DNA of 64,000 bases, taken from Acidimicrobiia bacterium. Lineage in GTDB: Bacteria; Actinomycetota; Acidimicrobiia; Acidimicrobiales; Aldehydirespiratoraceae. Each line of letters starts with the position of its first letter. The first letter of the stretch is position 1. The DNA is taken from assembly GCA_022828135.1 (NCBI GenBank), contig JAJEJB010000018.1, positions 21,538 through 85,537 of the forward strand. Reading direction: 5' to 3'. A program made the position numbers and the translations under genes. The notes beneath the pieces are model-generated. The model saw only the letters and a program-made list of their open reading frames with translations. It had not been told where the DNA came from and did not search any database. Below are positions 7,827 through 18,216 of this stretch, piece after piece.

Positions 7827-9233
7827 GTGAGTAGCGCACTCGGCGACCGGGGCCCGATCGTCGTGGTCGGCGCCGGACCGGCCGGTGCCCTGATGGCCCT
7901 GTACCTGGCCAGGCAGGGACACGAAGTGACGGTGTACGAGGCCCGGCCCGACATCCGCCGGGTCGAGATCTCAGCCGGCCGGTCCATCAACCTGGCCCTC
8001 GCCACCCGCGGGATCGTCCCCCTCGTGGACGTGGGTGTCATCGAGCGGGTCGACGCCATCACCATCCCTATGCGGGGCCGGATGATCCATGCCGACGATT
8101 CCACCGAGCCCGTCCTCCAGCCCTACGGCACCCGCGCCCACGAAGTGATCCACTCGGTGTCGAGGCGCGACCTCAACGCCATCCTGCTCGACGCGGCCGA
8201 GGCCACCGGCCGGGTCGGCATCGAGTTCGCCAGCCCGGTGCGCTCGATCGACCTCGGTGTGGGCACGCTGGCTGTGGACGGGCCCGGCAACAGCGCCCGC
8301 ACCGTGCCGTTCGGCACCGTCTTCGCGGCCGACGGGGCCGGATCGGAACTCCGCAAGGCCATCGTGGCCGCCAACGGGGGCGCCGCCGAGACGGACTGGC
8401 TCGACCACGGGTACAAGGAGCTCCAGATCCCGCCGGCCAGCGATGGCGGGTTCCGCCTCGATCCAAACGCCCTGCACATCTGGCCCCGCCGCGAGTTCAT
8501 GCTGATCGCGCTGGCCAACCCCGGCGGCGACTTCACCGCCACTCTGTTCGCCCCCAACACCGGCGAGGGGAGCTTCGCCTCGCTGTCGGACTCCGAGGCG
8601 GTGTCGCGGTTCTTCGAGCAGCAGTTCGCTGACTTCGCGGCCCTGGTTCCCGACCTCGTCGAGCAGTTCTTCGACAACCCCGCCGGGCGGCTGGCCACCA
8701 TGCGCTGCCGGGGCTGGTCGGCCGGCGACCGGGCGGTGCTGCTCGGCGACGCGGCCCACGCCATCGTGCCCTTCCACGGGCAGGGCATGAACCTCGCCAT
8801 GGAGTCGGCCCGGGCCCTCGACCGGCATCTCCGCAGCCGGCCCGACGACGTCGCCGCAGCCTTCGCGGCTTTCGAAGCGGAGCGGAAACCCAACGCCGAC
8901 GCCATAGCCGACATGGCCCTCGACAACTACGTGGAGATGCGCGCCAGCGTGGTCGACCCCGGCTACCTGATCCGGCGCGAGCTGGCCCTGGAACTCCAAC
9001 GCCGGCACGCCGACCGGCTGAGCCCGCGCTACAACATGGTCATGTTCTCGACGATGCCCTACGCCGAGGCCGCAGCCCGGGCCGCCCGCCAGAGCGAGAT
9101 CCTGGGCGAGCTCACGTCCGGGCGGGCATCGCCGGCCGAAGTCGACATGGACAGGGCGGCCGAGCTCGTCGCCGGGCTCGACCCGCTGCCCGAACTCGAC
9201 CCGCTGGCGCGGCCCGACGCCCTGTCGGTGTGA
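7827..9233 (+). CDS. kmo: kynurenine 3-monooxygenase
   Basis: A 468-residue FAD monooxygenase that would hydroxylate L-kynurenine to 3-hydroxykynurenine using NADPH and O2. The FAD Rossmann motif VVGAGPAG is at residues 13-20, GRSINLALATRG near 50 is characteristic of kynurenine monooxygenases, and the second FAD motif GDAAHAIVPFHGQGMN is at about 308. The start is GTG 7827. Tryptophan 2,3-dioxygenase follows 13 bases downstream, and kynureninase and 3-hydroxyanthranilate dioxygenase lie within 8 kb, which fits the assignment well. Eukaryotic forms have a C-terminal membrane helix; none is evident here, so the protein is probably cytosolic. Confidence 0.92.
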   Translation: MSSALGDRGPIVVVGAGPAGALMALYLARQGHEVTVYEARPDIRRVEISAGRSINLALATRGIVPLVDVGVIERVDAITIPMRGRMIHADDSTEPVLQPYGTRAHEVIHSVSRRDLNAILLDAAEATGRVGIEFASPVRSIDLGVGTLAVDGPGNSARTVPFGTVFAADGAGSELRKAIVAANGGAAETDWLDHGYKELQIPPASDGGFRLDPNALHIWPRREFMLIALANPGGDFTATLFAPNTGEGSFASLSDSEAVSRFFEQQFADFAALVPDLVEQFFDNPAGRLATMRCRGWSAGDRAVLLGDAAHAIVPFHGQGMNLAMESARALDRHLRSRPDDVAAAFAAFEAERKPNADAIADMALDNYVEMRASVVDPGYLIRRELALELQRRHADRLSPRYNMVMFSTMPYAEAAARAARQSEILGELTSGRASPAEVDMDRAAELVAGLDPLPELDPLARPDALSV

Positions 9234-9246
9234 CAGGAGGGCTGCG

Positions 9247-10053
9247 ATGAGCAACGACGAGGTCACCTACGGGTCGTACCTCAAGATCGGTGAGCTGCTG
9301 TCGCTGCAGCAATGCCGCTCCATCGACCCCGACACCGGCCAGCCCGAACACGACGAGACGCTGTTCATCATCATCCACCAGGTGTACGAGCTGTGGTTCA
9401 AGCAGGTCATCCACGAACTCGACGAACTGTGCCGCCACCTCGACGCCGACGCGCCGTCCAGGGGCGTCCACCAGCTCAAGCGCGTCCTCAAGATCCTCAA
9501 GACCCTCGTCAGCCAGCTCGACGTGCTCGAGACCATGACCCCGCTCGAGTTCGCCTCCTTCCGCCCGTTCCTGGAGAGCGCCAGCGGGTTCCAGTCGTCC
9601 CAGTTCCGTGAGCTCGAACTGCTGCTGGGCCAGTTCGACACCGCCCACCTCGACCTGATCGACCACGAGCCGGACGCCCGCCGGCGCCTGGAGCGCCGCC
9701 TGCGGGAGCCGACCATCTGGGACGCCTTCGTGCGGTACCTGGCCAGAGCCGGGTTCGACATCCCCGAGGAGGTCATCGAGCGCGACGTGACCCTCCCGCA
9801 CGTGCCCTCGCCCGAGGTGCAGGCCACCCTGGTCGAGATCTACCGGTTCCACCCGGCGCTGCTGGAGATCTGCGAGCTGCTGACCGACTTCGACGAGGGC
9901 TTCATGGAGTGGCGGTACCGGCACGTGATGATGGTGCAGCGCACCATCGGCACCAAGCACGGCACGGGCGGCTCCGACGGGGCCGCCTACCTGCGCACCA
10001 CCATCATGCAGCCCGCGTTCCCCGACCTCTGGGCCATCCGCACATCGTTCTGA
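9247..10053 (+). CDS. kynA: tryptophan 2,3-dioxygenase
   Basis: A 268-residue haem enzyme that opens the indole ring of L-tryptophan to N-formylkynurenine, the entry step of the kynurenine pathway. Family hallmarks: the N-terminal LTYGSYL-like VTYGSYLKIGELLSLQ, then ETLFIIIHQVYELWFKQ, and at the C-terminus EWRYRHVMMVQRTIG with the haem-ligand His at about 226, followed by the substrate-contacting GTGGSDG loop. Length matches bacterial homologues. ATG 9247 follows GGAGGGC by a few bases. It is co-transcribed with the monooxygenase gene upstream by spacing. Confidence 0.96.
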   Translation: MSNDEVTYGSYLKIGELLSLQQCRSIDPDTGQPEHDETLFIIIHQVYELWFKQVIHELDELCRHLDADAPSRGVHQLKRVLKILKTLVSQLDVLETMTPLEFASFRPFLESASGFQSSQFRELELLLGQFDTAHLDLIDHEPDARRRLERRLREPTIWDAFVRYLARAGFDIPEEVIERDVTLPHVPSPEVQATLVEIYRFHPALLEICELLTDFDEGFMEWRYRHVMMVQRTIGTKHGTGGSDGAAYLRTTIMQPAFPDLWAIRTSF

Positions 10054-10058
10054 GCCGC

Positions 10059-10919
10059 CTAGCGGCCGGACTCCAGGATGAACCGGCCGGTGGGGGAGTC
10101 GAGGTCGCTCAGCTGGTCGAGGATGTCGAAGTGGTCGCATCCCGGCGTGGCCTCCACCGACAGATGCGACAGGTGCTCGCTCCACGCGGCGTGCAGCGCT
10201 TCGGTCTGCGCCTGGAACGCATCCGGTTCCGCCGAGCCGATCAGCAGCCGCACCGGCAGGTCGTTCAGGGGTCGCCGATGGAGAGGTGAGAGCCGGGCGA
10301 TGTCTGTAGCGTCCATGCCGACGGCGTCGTTGACGTAGGACGCGGCTATGGGGGCGAGGTCGTACACGCCGCTGACGAGCACGGCCCTGGCCGGCAGCCG
10401 GGCGACATGCTCGCCCCCCATGCCCACAAGAACGGCGGCGGCGAGATGGGCTCCGGCCGAGTGCCCGGCCAGCACGAACCGGTCCCGGTCGAGGCCGAAC
10501 TCATCCGCCCTCGATGCGAGCGTCGAGAGCGCGAGGGCGGCCTCATCGACGATGGCGGCCAGGCTCGCCTCGGAGGCCAGGGTGTAGCCGACCCCGGCGA
10601 GGGCCCAGCCGTTGGCCGTCAGGCTGCGGGCCGGGAAGCCCGACCAAGCCTTGCTGCCTTTCTGCCAGAAACCGCCGTGGAGGAAGACAAGACAGCCGAC
10701 GGAGCCGGCGGCGCCCGTCGGCCGGTACAGGTCCATCTGTTGGCGCGGTCCAGGCCCGTAGGCGATGTCGAGCGTGCAATGAAGCCCGGGCACGCCGGGC
10801 AGTGCAGCCGTCTCGGTCTCGAGCCGCTGCAGGACACCGGCCGCGTCCCGGGCCGACAGGCTCGGCGAGAGCTGCCGGTCCAACTCTGCACGGGAGAGAT
10901 GATCGAACGGAACGCTCAT
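10059..10919 (-). CDS. kynurenine formamidase-like alpha/beta hydrolase
   Basis: A 286-residue hydrolase of the esterase/AFMID type. HGGFW at 81-85 forms the oxyanion hole and GHSAG at 152-156 carries the nucleophile Ser154. The HGGxW motif and the position beside tryptophan dioxygenase and kynurenine monooxygenase point to N-formylkynurenine formamidase, giving kynurenine and formate. This differs from the metal-dependent KynB cyclase-like formamidase of other bacteria. It ends 5 bases from the tryptophan dioxygenase stop (convergent) and is divergent from the LysR gene, which may control it. The family also contains unrelated esterases, so the substrate rests on context. Confidence 0.8.
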   Translation of the reverse strand: MSVPFDHLSRAELDRQLSPSLSARDAAGVLQRLETETAALPGVPGLHCTLDIAYGPGPRQQMDLYRPTGAAGSVGCLVFLHGGFWQKGSKAWSGFPARSLTANGWALAGVGYTLASEASLAAIVDEAALALSTLASRADEFGLDRDRFVLAGHSAGAHLAAAVLVGMGGEHVARLPARAVLVSGVYDLAPIAASYVNDAVGMDATDIARLSPLHRRPLNDLPVRLLIGSAEPDAFQAQTEALHAAWSEHLSHLSVEATPGCDHFDILDQLSDLDSPTGRFILESGR

Positions 10920-10938
10920 CGGTCAGGTCGTGTCACCC

Positions 10939-11940
10939 ATGACGGTACTTACGAAACCGGCACAAGAACCAGTCGATGCATATCGATATCATTATGATGT
11001 GCGCCCTGCGGAGCTGCTGTCACGGCAGATCAGGCTCCGCCACATGATCGTGGCGGCGACGATTGCCCATCGGGGATCGATCCGGGAGGCCAGCGCGGTG
11101 CTGCACCTGACCCAGCCCGCCATGTCTCGCTCGCTGGCCGAGCTCGAGCGGATCCTCGGCGTGCAGCTGTTCGACCGGGGACCCAAGGGCATGACGGTCA
11201 CCGCGGCCGGCGCGCCGCTCATCACTCATATGCAGCTCGTGACCTCCGAGGTGGGCTCGCTGCTCCGCCACGCCGACGAGATCGTCGACGGCGAACGGGG
11301 GGAGGTGCGAGTGGGAACGCTCCTCGCCGGGACCGCGGACATTCTGCCGGCTGCGGTGTTCGAGGTCACCCGCCGTCATCCGGGTGTGGGCGTCGCGATC
11401 TCCGAAGGGACCCCCGATCGGCTGCACGAGGACCTGATGTCGGGCCAGGTCGACTTCGTGGTAGGGCGTGTGACCCCTCTGGCCTCGATGCCGGGCGTGG
11501 ACGTCGAGCCGCTGTTCGACGATGACGTGCAGGTCGTCTGCACCCCGAGACACCTCCGGTCCGGGCACCGGGGGAGCCTGGCCGAACTCGTGGACGACGC
11601 CTGGATCCTGCCGCCACGCGACACCTCGCTGCGCCATCAGATCGAAGCCGCTTTCATCCGGGAGTGCAGTCGAGCACCGCACAACGTCACCGAGTGCGTC
11701 GCGCCCGTGCCTCTGAGAGCGCTGGTGCTACGAGGCGAGCATCTGGCAGTCGTCCCGTCGGGAATATTCGTCGACGACCTCGATCGCGACGCGCTGGTGT
11801 CGCTCAAGGTCGAAATAGAGGGCACATCGGTCCCGGTCGGGATCATCACCCGATCGGGCGGCGAACTTCCCGCCAGCGCTCACAGGCTGATCGAGGCGCT
11901 GCGACACGCCGCCCGCACCCGGTCAGAGGGTGACGCGTGA
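10939..11940 (+). CDS. LysR-family transcriptional regulator
   Basis: A LysR-type regulator of about 310-333 residues. The winged helix-turn-helix is clear (LRHMIVAATIAHRGSIREASAVLHLTQPAMSRSLAELERILGVQLFDR), followed by a two-lobe effector domain. The start is uncertain: ATG 10939 would leave only 19 bases to the divergent formamidase start, whereas GTG 10999 would leave about 80 bases including an AT-rich palindrome. LysR proteins usually regulate the adjacent divergent gene in response to a pathway intermediate, so it probably controls the kynurenine genes on both sides. Confidence 0.9.
   Translation: MTVLTKPAQEPVDAYRYHYDVRPAELLSRQIRLRHMIVAATIAHRGSIREASAVLHLTQPAMSRSLAELERILGVQLFDRGPKGMTVTAAGAPLITHMQLVTSEVGSLLRHADEIVDGERGEVRVGTLLAGTADILPAAVFEVTRRHPGVGVAISEGTPDRLHEDLMSGQVDFVVGRVTPLASMPGVDVEPLFDDDVQVVCTPRHLRSGHRGSLAELVDDAWILPPRDTSLRHQIEAAFIRECSRAPHNVTECVAPVPLRALVLRGEHLAVVPSGIFVDDLDRDALVSLKVEIEGTSVPVGIITRSGGELPASAHRLIEALRHAARTRSEGDA
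10975..10998. promoter_or_regulatory. AT-rich dyad, candidate LysR operator/promoter
   Basis: An AT-rich island containing the perfect palindrome ATATCGATAT at 10980-10989. It lies between the formamidase start and the first conserved residues of the LysR protein. If the regulator starts at GTG 10999, this is intergenic and well placed as an operator or promoter; if it starts at 10939, it is coding. The contrast with the surrounding GC-rich DNA favours a regulatory role. Confidence 0.4.
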
Positions 11941-12022
11941 AGCTGGGGAATTACCACGGCTGGTATGTGGACCCCGAAACTCGGCAATCGAGTCTGGTCG
12001 GGCGAAGATCTAGATTCGTGCC

Positions 12023-13468
12023 ATGCGGGCTGTGACTGACTATCCCGACGTCGGGCTCTACATCGGCGGTACCTGGCGTATGACCGCGGACGACCTGCCG
12101 GTGGTCAACCCGGCCAACGAGCAGGTCATCGGGCGGCTGGCACGGGCCGGCCGCCAGGACCTCGACGACGCGCTGGAGGCGGCCGCCAAGGGGTACGAGG
12201 TCTGGAGCCAGACCGCGCCCAAGGATCGGGCCGATGTGCTGCGCCGGGCGGCGGCCATCATGCGCGAGCGCCAGGCCGAGATCGGCCATGACATCACCCT
12301 CGAGCTGGGCAAGCCGTACCCGCAGGCCAAGCTGGAGGTGATCCGGGGCGCCGAGTTCTTCGAATGGGACGCCGGCGAGGCGGTGCGCACCTACGGCCGG
12401 GTCATCCCCAGCGAGCCCGGCATCAACTACATCGTCCACCATCAGCCCATCGGCCCGGTGGCCGCGTTCTCGCCGTGGAATTTCCCGATGAGCCAGCCCG
12501 CCCGCAAGGTGGCCGGCGCCATCGCGGCGGGATGCTCCATCATCCTCAAACCGGCCGAGGAGACCCCGGCCGGCGCCATGCACATCGCCCGGGCCTTCCA
12601 CGACGCCGGCCTGCCGCCGGGGGTGCTGAACCTGGTGTACGGCGTGCCGTCGGAGATCTCCGAGTACCTGATCCCGCACGAGTCGATCCGGCTGGTCGCC
12701 TTCACCGGGTCGACCGCGGTTGGGCGGCTGCTCACCGGGCTGGCGTCGGACCACATGACACCGGTGCTGATGGAGTTGGGCGGGCACGCACCGGTGATCG
12801 TGTGCGAGGACACCGACGCGCGGGCGGCCGCGGTCACCTCCGCGGTGCGCAAGATGCGCAACGCCGGGCAGGTGTGCACCTCCCCGACGCGCTTCTTCGT
12901 CCACGACAGCATCTACCGGGACTTCCTCAACGTGTTCACCGAGCGGGCCGCGGCCACGGTGGTCGGCGACGGCATGGAGCCCGGCGTGGAGATGGGGCCA
13001 CTCGCCAACGACCGCCGGCTGGCCGCCATCACCGAGTTCGTGGCCGACGCCCGCGACAAGGGCGCGGAGGTCACCACCGGCGGCTCCCGGATCGGGACGT
13101 CGGGCTACTTCTTCGAGCCCACCGTTCTCGCCGACGTCCCCGACGACGCCCGGGTGATGCAGGAGGAGCCCTTCGGGCCGGTGGCCATCGTCAACCGGGT
13201 GGGCTCGCTCGACGAGGCCATCGAGTGCGCCAACTCGGTGCCCTTCGGGCTCGCGGCCTACGGGTTCACCAACCGGGCCGACTACGCCGACCGGATGGTC
13301 GAGAGAGTCGAAACCGGGAACCTCTCGATCAACACGCTCGAGGCGTCGGTGCCCGAGACGCCCTTCGGCGGCGTCAAGTCCAGCGGGTACGGCCGCGAAG
13401 GGGGAGTCGAGGGCCTGCACAACTACATGGTCGTCAAGAACGTCTCCCACAGCATCTCGATCGTCTAG
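12023..13468 (+). CDS. NAD(P)-dependent aldehyde dehydrogenase
   Basis: A 481-residue aldehyde dehydrogenase. FSPWNFPMSQPARKV carries the catalytic-site Asn, KPAEETP binds the cofactor, MELGGHAP holds the general-base Glu, and RNAGQVCTSPTR contains the catalytic Cys. It is closest in style to succinate-semialdehyde/2-hydroxymuconic-semialdehyde dehydrogenases. Standing first in the run that includes 3-hydroxyanthranilate dioxygenase and kynureninase, it could be 2-aminomuconate-semialdehyde dehydrogenase (inferred from context only). No aminocarboxymuconate-semialdehyde decarboxylase, which would supply that substrate, is recognised in the window. Confidence 0.88.
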   Translation: MRAVTDYPDVGLYIGGTWRMTADDLPVVNPANEQVIGRLARAGRQDLDDALEAAAKGYEVWSQTAPKDRADVLRRAAAIMRERQAEIGHDITLELGKPYPQAKLEVIRGAEFFEWDAGEAVRTYGRVIPSEPGINYIVHHQPIGPVAAFSPWNFPMSQPARKVAGAIAAGCSIILKPAEETPAGAMHIARAFHDAGLPPGVLNLVYGVPSEISEYLIPHESIRLVAFTGSTAVGRLLTGLASDHMTPVLMELGGHAPVIVCEDTDARAAAVTSAVRKMRNAGQVCTSPTRFFVHDSIYRDFLNVFTERAAATVVGDGMEPGVEMGPLANDRRLAAITEFVADARDKGAEVTTGGSRIGTSGYFFEPTVLADVPDDARVMQEEPFGPVAIVNRVGSLDEAIECANSVPFGLAAYGFTNRADYADRMVERVETGNLSINTLEASVPETPFGGVKSSGYGREGGVEGLHNYMVVKNVSHSISIV

Positions 13469-13491
13469 GTCGAGGGTCTGGTCGGTACGCC

Positions 13492-15014
<1,523 letters not shown>

Positions 15015-15017
15015 CAA

Positions 15018-16310
15018 GTGACTCTGCTCACCACCGGCGCCGAGACCGCAGCGGCCCTGGACGCGGCCGACCCGCTGGCCTCGTTCCGCGACGAGTTCCA
15101 CCTGCCGGCGGGTCGGGACGGCTCGCCGCAGATCTACCTGGTCGGCAATTCGCTGGGGGCTGTGCCCCGGGCCGCGGCCGGCTACGTGAACGCAGAGCTG
15201 GAGAGGTGGGCCCGGCTCGGCGCGGCCGCGCACTTCGAGGGCGAGCTGGCCTGGCTGCCGTACCACGAGCTGCTGACCAGCTCGCTGGGGCGGCTCGTCG
15301 GCGGGCGCCCGAGCGAAGTCGTCGCCATGAACTCGCTCACCGTCAACCTGCACCTGCTGATGGTGAGCTTCTACGACCCCACCCCCGAGCGGCACAAGAT
15401 CCTCATCGAGGACCACGCCTTCCCCAGCGACCACTTCGCGGTCGAGAGCCAGATACGCCAGCGGGGCCACGATCCGGCCGAGTCGCTGGTGATCGCCCGC
15501 CCGCGGTCGGGCGCGGAGGTCCTGCGGCGGGACGACCTGCTGGGCCTGATCGCCGAGCACGGCCCGGAGCTGGCGCTGGTGATGCTCCCCGGAGTCCAGT
15601 ACTACACCGGCCAGGTGCTCCCGATGGCCGAGATCACGGCCGCGGCCCACGAGGCCGGCGCCCGGGTCGGCTTCGACCTGGCGCACGCGGTGGGCAACAT
15701 CCCGCTGGCCTTGCACGACTGGAACGTCGACTTCGCAGCCTGGTGCAGCTACAAGTACCTCAACGGCGGCCCGGGCGGCGTGGGCGGCGCCTTCGTGCAC
15801 GAGCGCCACGTCGGCGACCGGTCGCTGCCCAAGTTCCTGGGATGGTGGGGCCAGCGACCCGACATCCGCTTCGAGATGGGCACCGTCTTCGATCCGATCG
15901 GCAGCGTCGAGTCGTGGCAGCTCTCGAACCCGCCCATCCTCACCATGGCCGCTCTGCGGGCGTCGCTCGACGTGTTCGACCGGGCCGGGGGAATGGAGCC
16001 GCTGCGGGCCAAGTCGCAACGGCAGATCGAGTACCTGGACATGCTGCTGGCCGAGGTGATCGGCGACCGGGTGGAGATCGTCACACCGACCGCGCCGGCC
16101 GAGCGGGGATGCCAGTACGCGTTGCGGGTCAAGGTGCCCGGCGTCGACGGTCGGGCCGTGCATCAGGCACTGGAGGAGGCCGACGTCGTCTGCGACTGGC
16201 GCTACCCCGACGTGATCCGGGCCGCGCCGGTGCCCCTGTACAACTCGTTCACCGACATCCACCGCTTCATAGGCACGCTTGACCGCGTGCTCGACGAGCT
16301 CTCCGGCTGA
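15018..16310 (+). CDS. kynU: kynureninase
   Basis: A 430-residue PLP enzyme of aminotransferase class V that cleaves kynurenine or 3-hydroxykynurenine to anthranilate or 3-hydroxyanthranilate plus alanine. IYLVGNSLGAVPRAA near the start is the typical substrate-entry motif, GFDLAHAVGNIPLALHDW holds the cofactor Asp and His, and WCSYKYLNGGPGG carries the PLP Lys246. The start is GTG 15018, directly after the dioxygenase stop, so the two are probably translated together. With kynurenine 3-monooxygenase encoded nearby, 3-hydroxykynurenine is the expected substrate. Confidence 0.96.
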   Translation: MTLLTTGAETAAALDAADPLASFRDEFHLPAGRDGSPQIYLVGNSLGAVPRAAAGYVNAELERWARLGAAAHFEGELAWLPYHELLTSSLGRLVGGRPSEVVAMNSLTVNLHLLMVSFYDPTPERHKILIEDHAFPSDHFAVESQIRQRGHDPAESLVIARPRSGAEVLRRDDLLGLIAEHGPELALVMLPGVQYYTGQVLPMAEITAAAHEAGARVGFDLAHAVGNIPLALHDWNVDFAAWCSYKYLNGGPGGVGGAFVHERHVGDRSLPKFLGWWGQRPDIRFEMGTVFDPIGSVESWQLSNPPILTMAALRASLDVFDRAGGMEPLRAKSQRQIEYLDMLLAEVIGDRVEIVTPTAPAERGCQYALRVKVPGVDGRAVHQALEEADVVCDWRYPDVIRAAPVPLYNSFTDIHRFIGTLDRVLDELSG

Positions 16311-16337
16311 GCCTCAACTCGCCGGCCAGCGCCTAGC

Positions 16338-18209
16338 GTGGCTGTGATGGCTGCTTCCCCCGGATCCGGCGAACCCCGCCCGCTGCACCCGTCGGGCCCG
16401 TCCCGTCCCGATCCGGCGCCCGGCCGGGGAGGGCTGCGGTCGGCGGCCTGGTTCGACATAGTGGACGACCCGCTCATGTCGGGGATCTACATCGAGCGCT
16501 ACGCCAACTACGGACTCACCCGCGAGGAGCTCCAGTCCGGCAGGCCCATGATCGGGATCGCCCAGACCGGCTCGGACCTGTCGCCGTGCAACCGGCACCA
16601 CCTGGAACTGGCCAAACGGGTCCGCGAGGGCATCCGTGAGGCGGGCGGGATCGCCTTCGAGTTCGGCGTGCACCCCATCCAGGAGACCGGCAAGCGGCCC
16701 AACGCCGCGCTCGACCGCAACCTGGCCTACCTCAGCATCGTCGAGGTGCTCCAGGGCTATCCCCTCGACGGGGTGGTGCTCACCGTCGGCTGCGACAAGA
16801 CCACCCCGGCATGCCTGATGGCCGCGGCCACCGTCAACCTGCCCGCCATCGCCTTGTCGGTCGGCCCGATGCTCAGCGGCTGGCACGAGGGCCGGCGCAC
16901 CGGCTCGGGCACCATCATCTGGAAGGCCCGCGAGCTCTACGCCGCCGGCGAGGTCGACGAGGCCGGCTTCGTCGACCTGGTGGCCTCAGCCGCGCCGTCG
17001 GTGGGCTACTGCTCCACCATGGGCACCGCCACCACCATGAACAGCCTGACCGAGGCGCTGGGGATGCAACTGCCGGGCTCGGCCGCCATCCCCGCGCCGC
17101 ACCGGGAGCGGGGTCAGACGGCCTACCGCACCGGTGTGCGCATCGTCGAGATGGTGCGGGAGGACCTGCGCCCCTCCGACATCATGACCCGGGAGGCCTT
17201 CGAGAACGCCATCGTGGTGAACTCGGCCATCGGCGGGTCGAGCAACGCCCCGATCCACCTCAACGCGGTCGCCGCCCACCTGGGCGTCGCCCTCGACAAC
17301 GACGACTGGCAGAAGCACGGGCTGGCCGTGCCGCTGCTGGTGAACCTCATGCCCGCGGGGGAGTACCTGGGGGAAGACTTCCACCACGCCGGAGGGGTCC
17401 CAGCGGTGGTGGGCGAGCTCATGCGGAGCGGGCTGCTGCCCCATCCCGACGCGCTCACCGTCAACGGCCGCACCATCGGACAGAACTGCGGGGAAGCGGG
17501 CATCGCCGATCCCGAAGTGATCCGCACCACCGACGAGCCGCTGCTGGAGGACGCCGGCTTCGTGCACCTGTCGGGAAACCTGTTCGACAGCGCCATCATG
17601 AAGACCAGCGTCATCTCCGACGAGTTCCGGCAGCGCTACCTGTCCGACCCCGACGACCCCGACGCGTTCGAGGGCCGGGCCGTCGTGTTCGACGGCCCGG
17701 AGGACTACCGGGCCCGCATCGAGGACCCCGACCTCGACATCGACGAGCACTGCATGCTGATCGTGCGCGGGGTCGGGCCGATCGGCTACCCCGGCGCGGC
17801 CGAGGCGGTCAACATGCAGCCCCCGGCCGCGCTGCTGGTGCGAGGGGTGCACTCGCTGCCGTGCATCGGCGACGGCCGCCAGTCGGGCACCTCCGGGTCG
17901 CCCTCGATCCTCAACGCCTCCCCCGAGGCCGCGGCCGGCGGCGGGCTGGCCCTGCTGCGGACCGGCGACCGGATCCGCATCGACCTGCGCCGCGGCCGGG
18001 CCGACATGCTCGTCGACGAGGCCGAGATCGAGCGCCGCCGGGCCGAGCTCGAGGCCTCGGGCGGCTACCCGGTGCCGGAGTCGCACACTCCCTGGCAGGA
18101 GATCCAGCGGTCGATGGTGACCCAGATGGACGAGGGCATGGTCCTGCGCCCCGCCCTGAAGTACCAGGACACCTCCCGCACCAAGGACCTTCCCCGCCAC
18201 AACCACTGA
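16338..18209 (+). CDS. IlvD/Edd-family dehydratase, sugar-acid type
   Basis: A 623-residue iron-sulphur dehydratase. Cluster ligands are seen in [10 protein letters not shown] (Cys84) and [11 protein letters not shown] (Cys152), with a third Cys in [17 protein letters not shown]; the Ser of [14 protein letters not shown] is in the active-site region. The sequence resembles aldonic-acid dehydratases (arabinonate, xylonate, gluconate) more than the valine-pathway IlvD. Either GTG 16338 or ATG 16347 could start it; both precede a Pro-rich leader of about 35 residues. It is 27 bases downstream of kynureninase and 7 bases upstream of the methyltransferase gene. Its link to tryptophan breakdown is unclear; it may serve a second pathway on the same transcript. 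Confidence 0.87.
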   Translation: MAVMAASPGSGEPRPLHPSGPSRPDPAPGRGGLRSAAWFDIVDDPLMSGIYIERYANYGLTREELQSGRPMIGIAQTGSDLSPCNRHHLELAKRVREGIREAGGIAFEFGVHPIQETGKRPNAALDRNLAYLSIVEVLQGYPLDGVVLTVGCDKTTPACLMAAATVNLPAIALSVGPMLSGWHEGRRTGSGTIIWKARELYAAGEVDEAGFVDLVASAAPSVGYCSTMGTATTMNSLTEALGMQLPGSAAIPAPHRERGQTAYRTGVRIVEMVREDLRPSDIMTREAFENAIVVNSAIGGSSNAPIHLNAVAAHLGVALDNDDWQKHGLAVPLLVNLMPAGEYLGEDFHHAGGVPAVVGELMRSGLLPHPDALTVNGRTIGQNCGEAGIADPEVIRTTDEPLLEDAGFVHLSGNLFDSAIMKTSVISDEFRQRYLSDPDDPDAFEGRAVVFDGPEDYRARIEDPDLDIDEHCMLIVRGVGPIGYPGAAEAVNMQPPAALLVRGVHSLPCIGDGRQSGTSGSPSILNASPEAAAGGGLALLRTGDRIRIDLRRGRADMLVDEAEIERRRAELEASGGYPVPESHTPWQEIQRSMVTQMDEGMVLRPALKYQDTSRTKDLPRHNH

Positions 18210-18216
18210 CCCGCCG

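Noticed and set aside
12364..13491. Upstream open extension of the DapA-like frame
   Set aside because: It overlaps the aldehyde dehydrogenase gene completely and is low-complexity Arg/Gly sequence; the start at 13492 is the first sensible one.
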